64,000 nucleotides of DNA, taken from the NCBI RefSeq assembly GCF_017591425.1, contig NW_024466004.1, positions 35,590,501 through 35,654,500 of the forward strand. Reading direction: 5' to 3'. How positions within the stretch are numbered: the first letter of the stretch is position 1; each line of letters begins with the position of its first letter. Under the pieces are notes generated by a model. It made no database searches. It had not been told where the DNA came from and saw only the letters and a program-made list of their open reading frames with translations. Both the position numbers and the translations under genes were made by a program. The stretch comes from Ochotona curzoniae. Its lineage: Eukaryota > Chordata > Mammalia > Lagomorpha > Ochotonidae. Below are positions 54,541 to 64,000 of this stretch, piece after piece.

Positions 54541-56715
54541 CTAGAGCTACTAGGCATGAAAGAAAAAGCAAACAGATATAAAGTGGAAACAGGAAAGCCA
54601 AATTATCCTTGTAGGTAGATTACTTGATCCTATATGAATCCTAAACACTACACTAGGAAACTATGTCTCTTATAAGTGAACTTAATAAAGCCACAGTAAG
54701 CAAAATCAACACACAAACATCAATAGTCTTTGTATACACAAACAATGAAATGGCTGAGAGTAAAGTAGTAAGTCCATTCACAATACCTACAGAACATTTA
54801 AATTGCTTGGAATAAATTTAATCAAGAATGTGAGCAATCTCTATAACGAAAATTATAAAAACCATAAAGATAAAATAGATGACACAAAATGAAAAATCTT
54901 CCATGTTTCTGAATTGGACCATTACCATCAATGTCCATCCTAATTTATAAATTTGATGCAGTCCTGATCAGAATAAGATGGACTTTTTTCTCAGATACGG
55001 GGGGAGGGGAGAGATAACCATAATTTATATGGAAACACCAAAGATCCCAAATATCTACATCTATTTTAAACTATGAAATCAAGATCAAAGACATTGCAAC
55101 AGTAAATTTCAAGATATAGAACAGGGAAGTTACAAACAAGATAGCCTGTTACTGGCACAAAATAGACATGTAGACTAATGGAGTAGAATAGAAATCCCAG
55201 AAATTAATTCATGCATCAATAACCAACTAATCTCTGACAGATGAGCTAACATCACTATTTGGATAAAGAAGAGTCTCTTCAACAAGTGATGCTGGGAAAA
55301 TTGGGTCTACGCATGGAGAAGCATGAAACAAGATCCCTACCTTACACCTTACACAAAAATAAACTCAAAATACATCAAGGTCTAACTCTAAGACACAATA
55401 CTATCAAATTACTAGAGGAAAGCATTAAGAAAACTCTAAAGACAATGGTATTGGCAAAGACTTCTTTGAGAAGACCACAGAAGCACAGACAACAAAGCAA
55501 AAATACACAAGTGGGATTTCATCAAGCTAAGAAACTTTTGTAATACAAAGGAAGCACTCAACAAAGCGAATCAGCAATTGAAAAAAATTATGAGAAAATC
55601 TTTGCAAGCTGTGCCAACTTACAGACAATGAGTACACCAAATCTATAAAGAGCACAAGAAGCTCAACAAAAACAAAACAATGCAGTTGGGCCCAGTGTGG
55701 TAGCCTAATGGCTAAAGTCTTCATCTTGAATGTGCAAGGATCGCATATGGGTGCCAATTTGTGTCCTGGTGGCACCACTTCCCATCCGGCTCCCTGCTTG
55801 TGGCCTGGGAAAGCAGTAGAGAACAGCCCAAAGCCTTGGGACCCTGAATCTATGCAGGAGACCCAGAAGAAGTTCCTGGCTCCTGGCTTCGGATCAGCTC
55901 CGCAATGGATGTTACAGCCACTTGGGGAGTGAATCATCACACAGATCTTTCTCTCTGTCTCTCTTCCTTTATGTATATCTGACTTTCCAATAAAAATAAA
56001 TAAACCTTTAAAAAATGTGCAAAGGATCAGGGAAATTCAAATGAAAAATAACAAAGATGCTATCTTACCACAATTAGAATAGCTATCATACAAAAATCAA
56101 AATATAAATGTTGGTGAGCATGTGGGGGTAAATGTGCCCTAACCTACTGATAGCAGAAATGTAAAGTTGTACAACCATTATAGAAGAAAGAATGGGAATT
56201 TCTCAAAGATATGAAAATACATCTGACATTTGATCAACCTATCCTACTGTTGGGAATGTACCCTCCCCAAAATGAATTCAGCATACAAACAAGCCAATTG
56301 TACACCATATTTTTTGCAGCTTAATTTACAATAGCTAAGATATGGAATCAAACCAGATGTATGTCAACTGATGAATGGATAGAGAAGACAAGATAGATAG
56401 ACGATAGATAGGCATACATACATTATGGTATTCTAATCGATCATAGAAAGAATGAATACTGTCTTCTGCAGCAAAATCGATGCAAGCAAAATGCATCATC
56501 CTCTGTGAAACAAGGGAGTCACAAAAAGACAAATGTCACATGCCTTCTCTTATTTGTAAGTGCTTATATAATCTACAAAAATTAAGAATGAAATACATAT
56601 CTTGAGTTATAATTTTTTATTGTGGTCTTCCAGCTTTTACTTGTTAAATATTGTGGTTAGAGGTAAATTAAGCCTGTGATTAAGATTATGTTTTAGCAAA
56701 AATTAAAAAAAAATA
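54541..56715 (+). mobile_element. Old L1 ORF2 3' half and 3' UTR
   Basis: Sense L1M-type remnant. CAAAATCAACACACAAACATCAATAGTCTTTGTATACAC (KINT.TSIVFVYTNN-like), TTGGAATAAATTTAATCAAG, then 55370-55560 with ATCATCAAGCTAAGAAAC-type sequence, then the ORF2 end (CTTAATTTACAATAGCTAAG, 56310-56340). The UTR continues to TTAAAAAAAAATAAAG at about 56715. The 94-codon frame at 55259-55543 is part of the decayed ORF2. A CSINE interrupts at 55688-56012. Confidence 0.82.
55688..56012 (+). mobile_element. CSINE
   Basis: Plus strand, head GGGCCCAGTGTGGTAGCC, body GGATCGCATATGGGTGCC, tail CCAATAAAAATAAATAAACCTTT. It interrupts the old L1 ORF2. The 137-codon minus-strand frame across it is an artefact. Confidence 0.9.
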
Positions 56716-56772
56716 AAGAGGGAGAAAGAAAGAAGGAGGAGAGCTGAGAGAGGAGGAAGGGGAAGAAAAGAA
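56716..56772 (+). repeat. Purine-rich low-complexity tract
   Basis: GGGAGAAAGAAAGAAGGAGG-type A/G-only sequence extending the tail of the old L1. Confidence 0.85.
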
Positions 56773-56774
56773 TT

Positions 56775-58484
56775 ATGGTTGTCTTCTTAAAACTGTACCT
56801 ATGAAATACATGAAATCTGTTCTGTTCATAATCATAAACATTTTACAAATGAATTCTAACAAGTTACCAAGAGATAGTGATACTGCTATTTAGAAATGAC
56901 ACTTTAGAATAATTGGAGTAATCTCTGTGTAAAATGAAATCTAAAATCTCATAAAATCAATGAATAAAATTTTGTTTTCTCACTGACCTGGGCTAGGTAG
57001 CCCTCCAGGGCACATCTCTTCTATGCAGAAATCCAAGAACCCAGTTGTCTTCTACCTTAACGCAGCATCATCTGGGACATATGAAAAATCAAATGACAAA
57101 GAAAGTCCTGGGGCTGTTTTGGTGGGTCAAGACTAGAAATGGTTTACTCTTTCTCTGCCCAGACCCCTTGATGAGAACTTAGTTACTGGGCCTAAATATA
57201 ACCACGAATGACTCTGGGAAATGCAAAGAAGGCATATGAATGTTTTGTTAAACACCAATCACCTCTTCGTATCTTCTTTCTAATTTCAGCAGATAAAATA
57301 ATTACAGTTAATATCAGGAGATGACACGTTGCTTGAATTGGATATAATGTAATACTCATTTAACGAAAGCTAGGTTTTAGTTTCCTTTAGACAAACTAAG
57401 CATCTCTTAAAACTAACTGTAGCTATCCATATGTATCTCCCAATACACACATACACACACACACACACAAACACAAACACACATAGACACACACCATGGT
57501 CTCCTCTGTGTTGTCTATTCTGACCTTGCTAGGCCCAACTTTGTACTGCTACCCTTGAGACATCCATAGATTGAAGTAATACAAACATGCTGACACGTAA
57601 AAGCAAAGTATACTGAGCTTTTTAAAAGGCTGTGTCATGTTCACTCTACTTTCCTGTGAATTTGTGTGGTTGAAGTAGAATGTTCAGTAAAAACAAGCAG
57701 CCTCACTTTTGAGAAGGCTATACCCTTGGGATGCTCCTCTTGCCATATTACTTTCAAAGATTTTATTGTATTTGAGGACGGGTGATGGCTGAGTGACAGG
57801 AGAGCTGACAGTTCTATTAGCTGTGGAAGGAGGATAGGTCAATCAAGGCTTCCCACATCTCTAGGTAACAGGCAGGATTTCTGAAAGCAACCCAGATTAC
57901 AGCAGATGAGCTGTGGAGTCTTGCTACAAGATGAAGTAACCCACACCAGTGTTTCTATTACTTTAGGACCCTCAGTCACGCAATTGATAGTGAAAGCTGT
58001 AGTTCTGTTTCAAACATGTTTCCTGCCAGCATATTTAGCTCCACGTGCAGAGTATAGAAATATGCATTGAGAAGGAAAGAGCAATTTCTGGTCTCCGAGG
58101 AGCTAGGAAGATGAGCACCCCTTTGCCCAGTCACACTCTTGCTTTCATGAGTATTTGGGGTAAACAGACCTTTGGCTCCAATCTGTGGAGATCAAAGAGG
58201 TCATGTTTTAATAAGTTGCATCTTATTGTATCTCGAGCTGAAGCACAAATCTCATAATAGGTAAAACTTACTTTGTGTGATAACCACTTTTCTTTGGGGG
58301 AAGATGACAAAATGAAGAAAAAAAATCAAAGAAACTCCTAAGAAAATTAAAGAATATATTCCAGTTAAAAGTACTAAGAGTGAAATTTTCTTAGAAATAT
58401 TATTTGCACAATATTTCGTACATAGAAAATATACTAGAGCTCTGCCATTTGGCAATGTGTCAGACACTATTCTTGTTGCTTGTC
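56775..58484. other. Unique sequence with an (AC)n microsatellite
   Basis: About 1.7 kb. An ACACAC-rich run lies at 57446-57495. No gene recognised; a very decayed antisense CSINE may exist at about 57760-58000 but I could not confirm it. Confidence 0.45.
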
Positions 58485-58725
58485 TCCCTGGATTCTAGCA
58501 CTGGCTCTGCTTTTGCTCCAGCTTCCTGCTAATTCACACCTTGGTACAAGGTGTACCATCATTGCAGGTGATGGTACAAGCAGTCACCTATGTGGGAGAC
58601 CCAAAATGAGTTAATAGCCCTCACTTCACACTGAGTCCTCTGTGTTGCAGGCACTTCAGGAATGAAAGAGTGGTAGAAGATGTTTTTATACATATTTCTT
58701 TCCCTTTCAAATAATAAAATACAAT
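58485..58725 (+). mobile_element. Old CSINE (ancient subfamily)
   Basis: GCTCCAGCTTCCTGCTAATTCACACCTTGG, GGTGATGGTACAAGCAGTCACC, CTATGTGGGAGACCC, TTTCCCTTTCAAATAATAAAATAC. It contains a local duplication around GGTACAAGGTGTACCATC. Confidence 0.75.
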
Positions 58726-59329
58726 TTATTTTTAATTTTTAACAATGTAACATATGGTAGAGCTGTTGATTTTAATTCACATAGTACCAATCTATTTAAC
58801 TTCAAATTCCTGTGCCAGTAACCAAAGGAATAAAAATTTAACTTCTTAAATCTTGACTTTTTGTGATGCCTTTCAAAAATGACTGTCACTGAATTCACCT
58901 TTCAGGTACAAAAATATGCTGAGGCTTACAAAACATCCTCTACAATGGGAGCCCTTCATATCCTGTGAAATGTTTTGCTGAATACTGCTGTATTTGTAAA
59001 ATGCCAGTATGCAGGTGTGACCCAGAGCTACTCCACAGGAACAGCAGATGCGCTAGTAAGGAATATCTGATTTTCTGCTATGCTTGTGTAGAGATAAGGT
59101 ACCCAGAGCCCCAAAGTCTCCACTAACCTTGATGCTCTGTAGGTCAGTGCTTCTCAAGGTGCTGATAAAAATGAAGTACTCTAGATTCAGTTCTTTACCC
59201 AACCTATAAATATTTCTTAAGGCTTATTATATACAATGAAAATACTTCTGTGTAATTCTATACAAAATATGCTAAGTTATGCTATGTCAGTGTTAGATTT
59301 CAGTATGTAGTTAATGTGAGAACATTTTG
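58726..59329. other. Unique sequence
   Basis: About 600 bases, no feature recognised. Confidence 0.4.
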
Positions 59330-59645
59330 TAAAAGCGTTTTTTGAAAGTTCGACAGAGAGAGATAAAAAATCTGACAGGTAAAAATCTTCCATCTAGTGG
59401 CTCACTTCCCAAATCCCAGCAACAACCAGGGGCTGGTTTAAGTTGGTGCTCAGTAGCTATCAACTCCATTATAATCTCTAGCGTGGGTGACAAGGACAAA
59501 ACTAGTTGAGCCATCACCACTGCCTTCAAGGGTACACATGAACAAATACTGAAATCAGGAACAGAGAGCCTGGACTTTCACTCAGGTACTGGACATAAGA
59601 GGCAGGCAGCCAAAGTGGTATATTAACTAGCTAGACACCTGCCCC
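59330..59645 (-). mobile_element. Old CSINE
   Basis: Minus strand: CGTTTTTTGAAAGTTCGACAGAGAGAG, TCTAGTGGCTCACTTCCCAAATCCCAGC, GAACAGAGAGCCTGGACTTTCACTCAGGTACTGG, ending AGCTAGACACCTGCCCC. Confidence 0.75.
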
Positions 59646-59654
59646 AAGAGCAAC

Positions 59655-59965
59655 TTTAAAGACCAGTATGTGTCAAATTGCATCGTAGTCAAGGACTATG
59701 TGGCATAATGGAAAGAATTTCTGTGAATTTTTCAACAGAGCGATTTGAGAGTCTCCATCACTGCATCATTTTCTACCTGTGGGATCATGGGAGTTACTTA
59801 AACTCACTGAATCTCAATTTCCTCATCTGTAAAACAGACATAATATTATTTACCTCATATACAAGAATTAAAGACATATGAAGGAGCCCAGCATGCACCT
59901 AATACTAAAGAAATGGTAACCACTATTGAGCTGTAATTATTACCAAGGAGATTTGTATGGATAAG
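59655..59965 (+). mobile_element. MIR SINE
   Basis: Sense, well preserved: GGCATAATGGAAAGAATTTC, GAGTTACTTAAACTCACTGAATCTCAATTTCCTCATCTGTAAAACAGACATAATATTATTTACCTCA, then AGCCCAGCATGCACCTAATACTAAAGAAATGGTAACC. Confidence 0.88.
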
Positions 59966-60003
59966 TGCTAGTAAATGCTGCTTATTAAAAAGGATATAAT
60001 TTT

Positions 60004-60320
60004 GGCCCGGCGCGATAGCATAGCAGTTAAGGTCCTTGCCTAGAATGTGCTAGGATCCCATATGGGTGCCAGTTCTAATCCCAGCAGCCCCGCTTCCCCT
60101 CCAGCTTCCTGCCTTTGGCCTGGGAAAGCAGTCGAGGATGGCCCAAGACTTTGGGATCCCGGACCCACATGGGAGACCCATAAGAGGCTCCTGGCTTCAG
60201 ATTGACTCAGCTCCAACCATTGCGGTCACTTGGGGAGTGAACCATCTGACGGAAGATTTTCCTCTCTGTCTCTCCTCTCTGTATATCTGCCTTTCCAATT
60301 AAAAATTTTAAAAATATTTT
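60004..60320 (+). mobile_element. Young CSINE
   Basis: Plus strand, head GGCCCGGCGCGATAGCATAG (the same GCGCGATA form as the 39.2-kb copy), B-box GTTCTAATCCC near 60071. A near-perfect duplication AAAAAGGATATAAT / AAAAAGATATAAT lies at 59987-60000 and about 60322-60334. Confidence 0.93.
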
Positions 60321-60334
60321 TAAAAAGATATAAT

Positions 60335-62510
60335 GTATAAATAAAAAGCTTTATTTGTAAAAAAAAAAATTAAAGCATTTGAATTTGTGATTGTACATTT
60401 GTGTAACTGCTGCCAACAAATAAATGCCATCCAAAGAAATCCTATTGATGAGGGAGCTGATCCAAAAGGTTTTAAAATAAATGCAGATTAAAAAATCAGA
60501 GGAAATTAAGCGAATCTATTTCCTAGTGTATGAATTTCTAAATTTCCATTGACCTTGAAAGTAAATTGCTGTGTCACAGTGTATCTTGGACATTCTTATA
60601 GACACATAGTTAGACAATTTATAAAAATCATGTTGATATTGCCAACTAATGACAATGTATATGTTGAAGTTTATCAAACATTGTATGAAAGATGGGTCAT
60701 AGAGTCTAAAGAATTGCAGAAGTGGAAAGTTATCTTCAAAATTACTCATTTCATGTAGTACCCATAACATCATCTGTCATGGTAACCTGTAAGAGACCTG
60801 GTCATAAATAACGGAATTTGAAAGTCACATTGCTTCGTAACATAGCTGCTGTCTTTTTGCACCTGGCCAAGTGTCCAGAAGCAGATAGTTTCTCACAAGG
60901 ACTAAGCACATGTTTTATAGTTCTCAACAAGAGATATTGAGGTCATTCTCATAGCTCCTTAAAGCAATATAAAAGCAATACATGATGAAGAAAGTAATGA
61001 CGTTTCTGGATTCCACCTTCCTTGCTTTGAATGGGATGAAATGCCAGAAAATGGTAACAAAGTCTAAATATTCCATGTCCTTGTTGACGGGAGTGCAAAT
61101 TAAAATCCTGTCAAGTTACCTAATTTTAAAAACGAAGGCTGACTTCCTGGCAGTCATATTTTCCAGCCTTCATAGCTCCGACCCAATCGAGAGGATATGA
61201 GCTAACAACCCCGAGAAAGGCAAGGGGAAAACTAAAACAAACAAAAAAAGTCAGCGTAGAGAATGGAAACCAGAAAAGCAGCACTTCACACAGCAAGAAG
61301 GGACATAATCTATTGTTATTTCTCTAACTACCTTAAATACAAGAAGTATTCAAGAAAATCAGAAGTATTTTCTCAGCAAGATGGGATAAACAAAGAGGCA
61401 CCCTGTCAGCATCAAGACTCTTCTATAAAATATCAATGTAGTTGTTCTTGTGGGAAAGTGACATTTTAGGCAAGTGCTTCCAAATTACATTATACATACA
61501 AATTATATTTCATATTTTTATTTTATAAGCAGTCATATAAACCTGTTAGACATTTGGCTCTTCTGTCAATGCAAGCAAGTACTGACAAGGCAGCATCTTT
61601 GATTAACTGATTTAAGAGATGAAAGCAAGGTTTGAGGGACTAATTGGATTTTTCATGCAATCTGCTCTTTTAGAAATAAATGAGGTTTATTTCTTTCAAG
61701 GATCTAGATTCTGGAATTAAGATTCATCTATGCTAATTTTATATAGACATCTGATTGTGTTCTTTTTATGCACATTTCTATATCTGTATATTCTTCTACA
61801 AAAACACTAAAATGAACAATCACACAACCAGATTACTTTCAATCTTTAGAGCTCACATTTTAAGTAATGTTACTTATATTGTTCCAATTGGAAAATCATT
61901 AAGCAGATGTACTTAGACATATTGTTATCACAGCATATTCATTAAAATACACTTCAATACACTAAAAAATAGAAATAAACAAGGTCCCATATGACCATAA
62001 GGTAACTGTACCTTTTAGTAGATACCACAATGTATGCATTTATTCATAATATATGTTAAAGAAAAATAGAGGGAGAAATGCTATTTCTGAAGAACTAAAA
62101 ATAACAAATAATAGCAGTTTCCAATCTTCATGAAATAAATTTTTGCTTTCATTGTGCACAAAGAACATGGTTACATCATTTGAAGAGTCCTCAGAATATT
62201 TTGTTTATAAAATAAATTATTCCACAAATCCAAGATGACAACTGCCACAGATCTTAGCTATATGACACCATTGGTGTTAGTATTTACAGAGATGGACATC
62301 TGTTTCTATAAGAGAACTGGAGCAGTTTGCAGAGCAGTCAGAACAGAAGGCTTGCTTGGGACAATTCCTGCTGCCTGTTCTCTGGTGAGACTTTCCCAGA
62401 TAACTGGCTCTGTCCAGGAGAGATGTACAACTTTCCTCTAATTTGAGTCAGATTCTGAATCCCTAATTAATTATGAAAGAAAAAAAATAAATGACCAGAA
62501 ACCTTCAATG
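60335..62510. other. AT-rich unique sequence
   Basis: About 2.2 kb without recognised repeat or gene. Short frames (60-85 codons) overlap on both strands. The part at 61550-61900 is a reasonable candidate for conserved non-coding sequence by composition only. Confidence 0.45.
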
Positions 62511-62511
62511 A

Positions 62512-62800
62512 TAATATGTCCCTAGAAATGTGTATTTTGAAGCCTAACCTGCAGGATCTCAGAAGAAATTGGGTTTGGGCATTTTTCTTTAGGGAGATGA
62601 TTAAGTTTAAAAAGGCATTGAACTAACCCTTTCTGGTATTATGAAAAGAGAGCTCTTGGACCCAGAGTGTGGAAAGATAACGTGAAGATGTAGGGAAAAG
62701 ACAACGATCCACCAGCCAAGGTAAGAGACCTCAGCAGAAATTAAACCTTCCATGCCCTTCACCCTGGGATTCCAGTATGAAGAGGCTCTGAGGGTCTTTA
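62512..62800 (+). mobile_element. MLT1-like LTR, partial
   Basis: ATGTGTATTTTGAAGCCTAACCTGCAGG, TTAGGGAGATGATTAAGTTTAAAAAGG, GAAAAGAGAGCTCTTGGACCCAGAG, ACGTGAAGATGTAGGGAAAAGAC, CCACCAGCCAAGGTAAGAGACCTCAGCAG. The order matches the middle of MLT1 LTRs; the 3' end is missing. Confidence 0.72.
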
Positions 62801-64000
62801 TAAAAAGAAAACTCTTTTTATTTTAAAACTTCCTTCATTCTCTATGTTGGTGCATTTTCAGACTCTTTACAGGAGATCTCTATTTATAAACTCAATCTTT
62901 GATTGTCCCCAGTAACGTAAACAGGTAGATGTACACATCTGATTTCATTGTCAGGAACATTTGTTGAAGAAGGATTCATGGTGAAAGTCGGTGCTAAGAA
63001 GACAGTAATGACATGTGGATGCTGCTGGCCTTCATAACTACCCTTACAACCTCCTTCTATTCTGCACAGTTTTTCTGGAGTTCACAAATTTCTAATGCAC
63101 AGAGCAGGCTGTAGTATCTGAACTGAACCTGAATGTTTCTAAAGCAGCCTTGGGGGTCTAGAGCACTCTGAGGCATTGAGGAGACTTATGTATTGAAAAT
63201 GTGAACAAAGAAAACATCCCAACTCAAGAGTCTCTAGGCTAGGAGTTGGCACCAAGAAAGTGCCTAGACAGCAGTGAGTTCCCTGAGACTATCCTTTCTC
63301 TGGTCCCCTCTAAAACAAACTCAGGTGTTCCACTGCAGAATACTTCCTTGTTCAAAAATATTCCCTGCTCCGTCTGACTAAGGCTTTACTTTCCAATCCT
63401 ATGGTTGTCAAGCTTATCCTTGTGATTTCTTCTCAGTCTAGAAAAAGCAACACATATCACTGATAGAGGTTGCAGCAACCAGCAGGTGTATTTCTTCCTG
63501 TTTCTCCACGGTCCTCATCATAAAACCAACAATGATCCAAAGCATACTGCTTATCCTGATTACAGAGTAAAGGGTACAGGAAGCCGAGTTGTGGGTCATC
63601 TATTATAGACCAGTATAAACAAGGATGGTGCAAACCATTTATAGAAAGACCAAATGAAAGATAAATGTACTGTGGTGCAAAGATTTCTCTGAAATCCGTG
63701 GATAATTCTTTCACTACAATCACTTTCCATAAACCTTTTAATAACTCTCAGTACATGGATTTCAATCATTTTTACACCAAAATAACTTTCCTTTTAAGTT
63801 CATTTTAATGAACTTTTCAAAGTACTTAATACTGCTAATGTAAAGTGTAAAAAATAAATCTTTGGCTTCTAACCCATTGAGATTTACAGGAGTTAGCATG
63901 CACCTCGTCCATTTGTCTAATATAAAATCTAATGACTATCATTTCATAAAACCAAAAATTTCATTGTTATAATACTTTAAAATATATGTAGAAGGGATAT
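62801..64000. other. Unique sequence to window end
   Basis: About 1.2 kb. The longest frame is 88 codons on the minus strand (63457-63723, from MIVVKELSTD to CCNLYQ). It resembles no family I recognise and lacks support from splice sites or a neighbouring exon. Confidence 0.45.

Noticed and set aside
63457..63723. 88-codon minus-strand frame with cysteine and aromatic residues, possible exon
   Set aside because: No family recognised, no flanking splice evidence, and no second exon in reach. A BLASTP/TBLASTN search would decide. Listed only as part of unique sequence.

Overview
The window is non-coding mammalian DNA built mostly from retrotransposon insertions of different ages. I found no credible protein-coding gene, exon, tRNA or rRNA gene. 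The organism is very probably a lagomorph. About three dozen copies of the tRNA-derived CSINE (C-repeat) occur on both strands. They have the B-box motif GGTTCTAATCC, a conserved CCATATGGG block, a TCTTCCTCTCTGTCTCTCC end and an AATAAA-rich tail. The young subfamily differs from the rabbit consensus I know, so a pika (Ochotona) is my best guess. This is an inference, not a database result. MIR, MLT1-like and Tigger/MER2-like remnants fit any placental genome.

Layout: 1-2.5 kb has old CSINEs and a MIR. 2.8-7.4 kb is a nest of L1 pieces in both orientations with two young CSINEs. 7.4-16.3 kb is mostly unique sequence with a Tigger/MER2-like DNA transposon, MIRs, CSINEs and a palindromic MITE-like element split by two CSINEs. 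17.3-20.0 kb is a composite of a ~60-bp-period VNTR joined to L1 ORF1/ORF2 remnants and an L1 3' end. 20.19-21.99 kb is a 1.8-kb L1-mobilised insertion with a perfect 16-bp target duplication. 22.5-25.6 kb has CSINEs and an L1/HAL1-like ORF1 remnant. 25.65-29.3 kb is a second VNTR composite on the minus strand. 30-32 kb is an old L1, and 32-34.5 kb is unique. 34.5-36.8 kb is an internally deleted L1 in which ORF1-like sequence is joined in frame to ORF2. 39 kb is a minus-strand L1 3' end. 44.69-45.72 kb is a truncated sibling of the 20-kb insertion, again with a perfect duplication. 46.6-48.0 kb is a third VNTR composite. 53.4-56.7 kb is another L1 nest with a twin-priming inversion. The remainder is AT-rich unique sequence with scattered old repeats.

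Nothing here works as an operon or pathway. The biology is retrotransposition. CSINEs and short L1 derivatives show the signatures of L1 target-primed reverse transcription: A-rich tails, 10-22 bp duplications and a TT/AGAA-type target. The most interesting signals are: (1) an L1 lineage whose 3' region carries an inverted piece of its own ORF2 at a shared junction in several copies; (2) VNTR composites, two of which share the same downstream module and A-rich end and so resemble an SVA-like non-autonomous family; (3) the two TSD-bounded copies of one long L1 3'-region element. Boundaries without a stated target duplication are approximate. Family names rest on memory of consensus sequences and were not checked with RepeatMasker.
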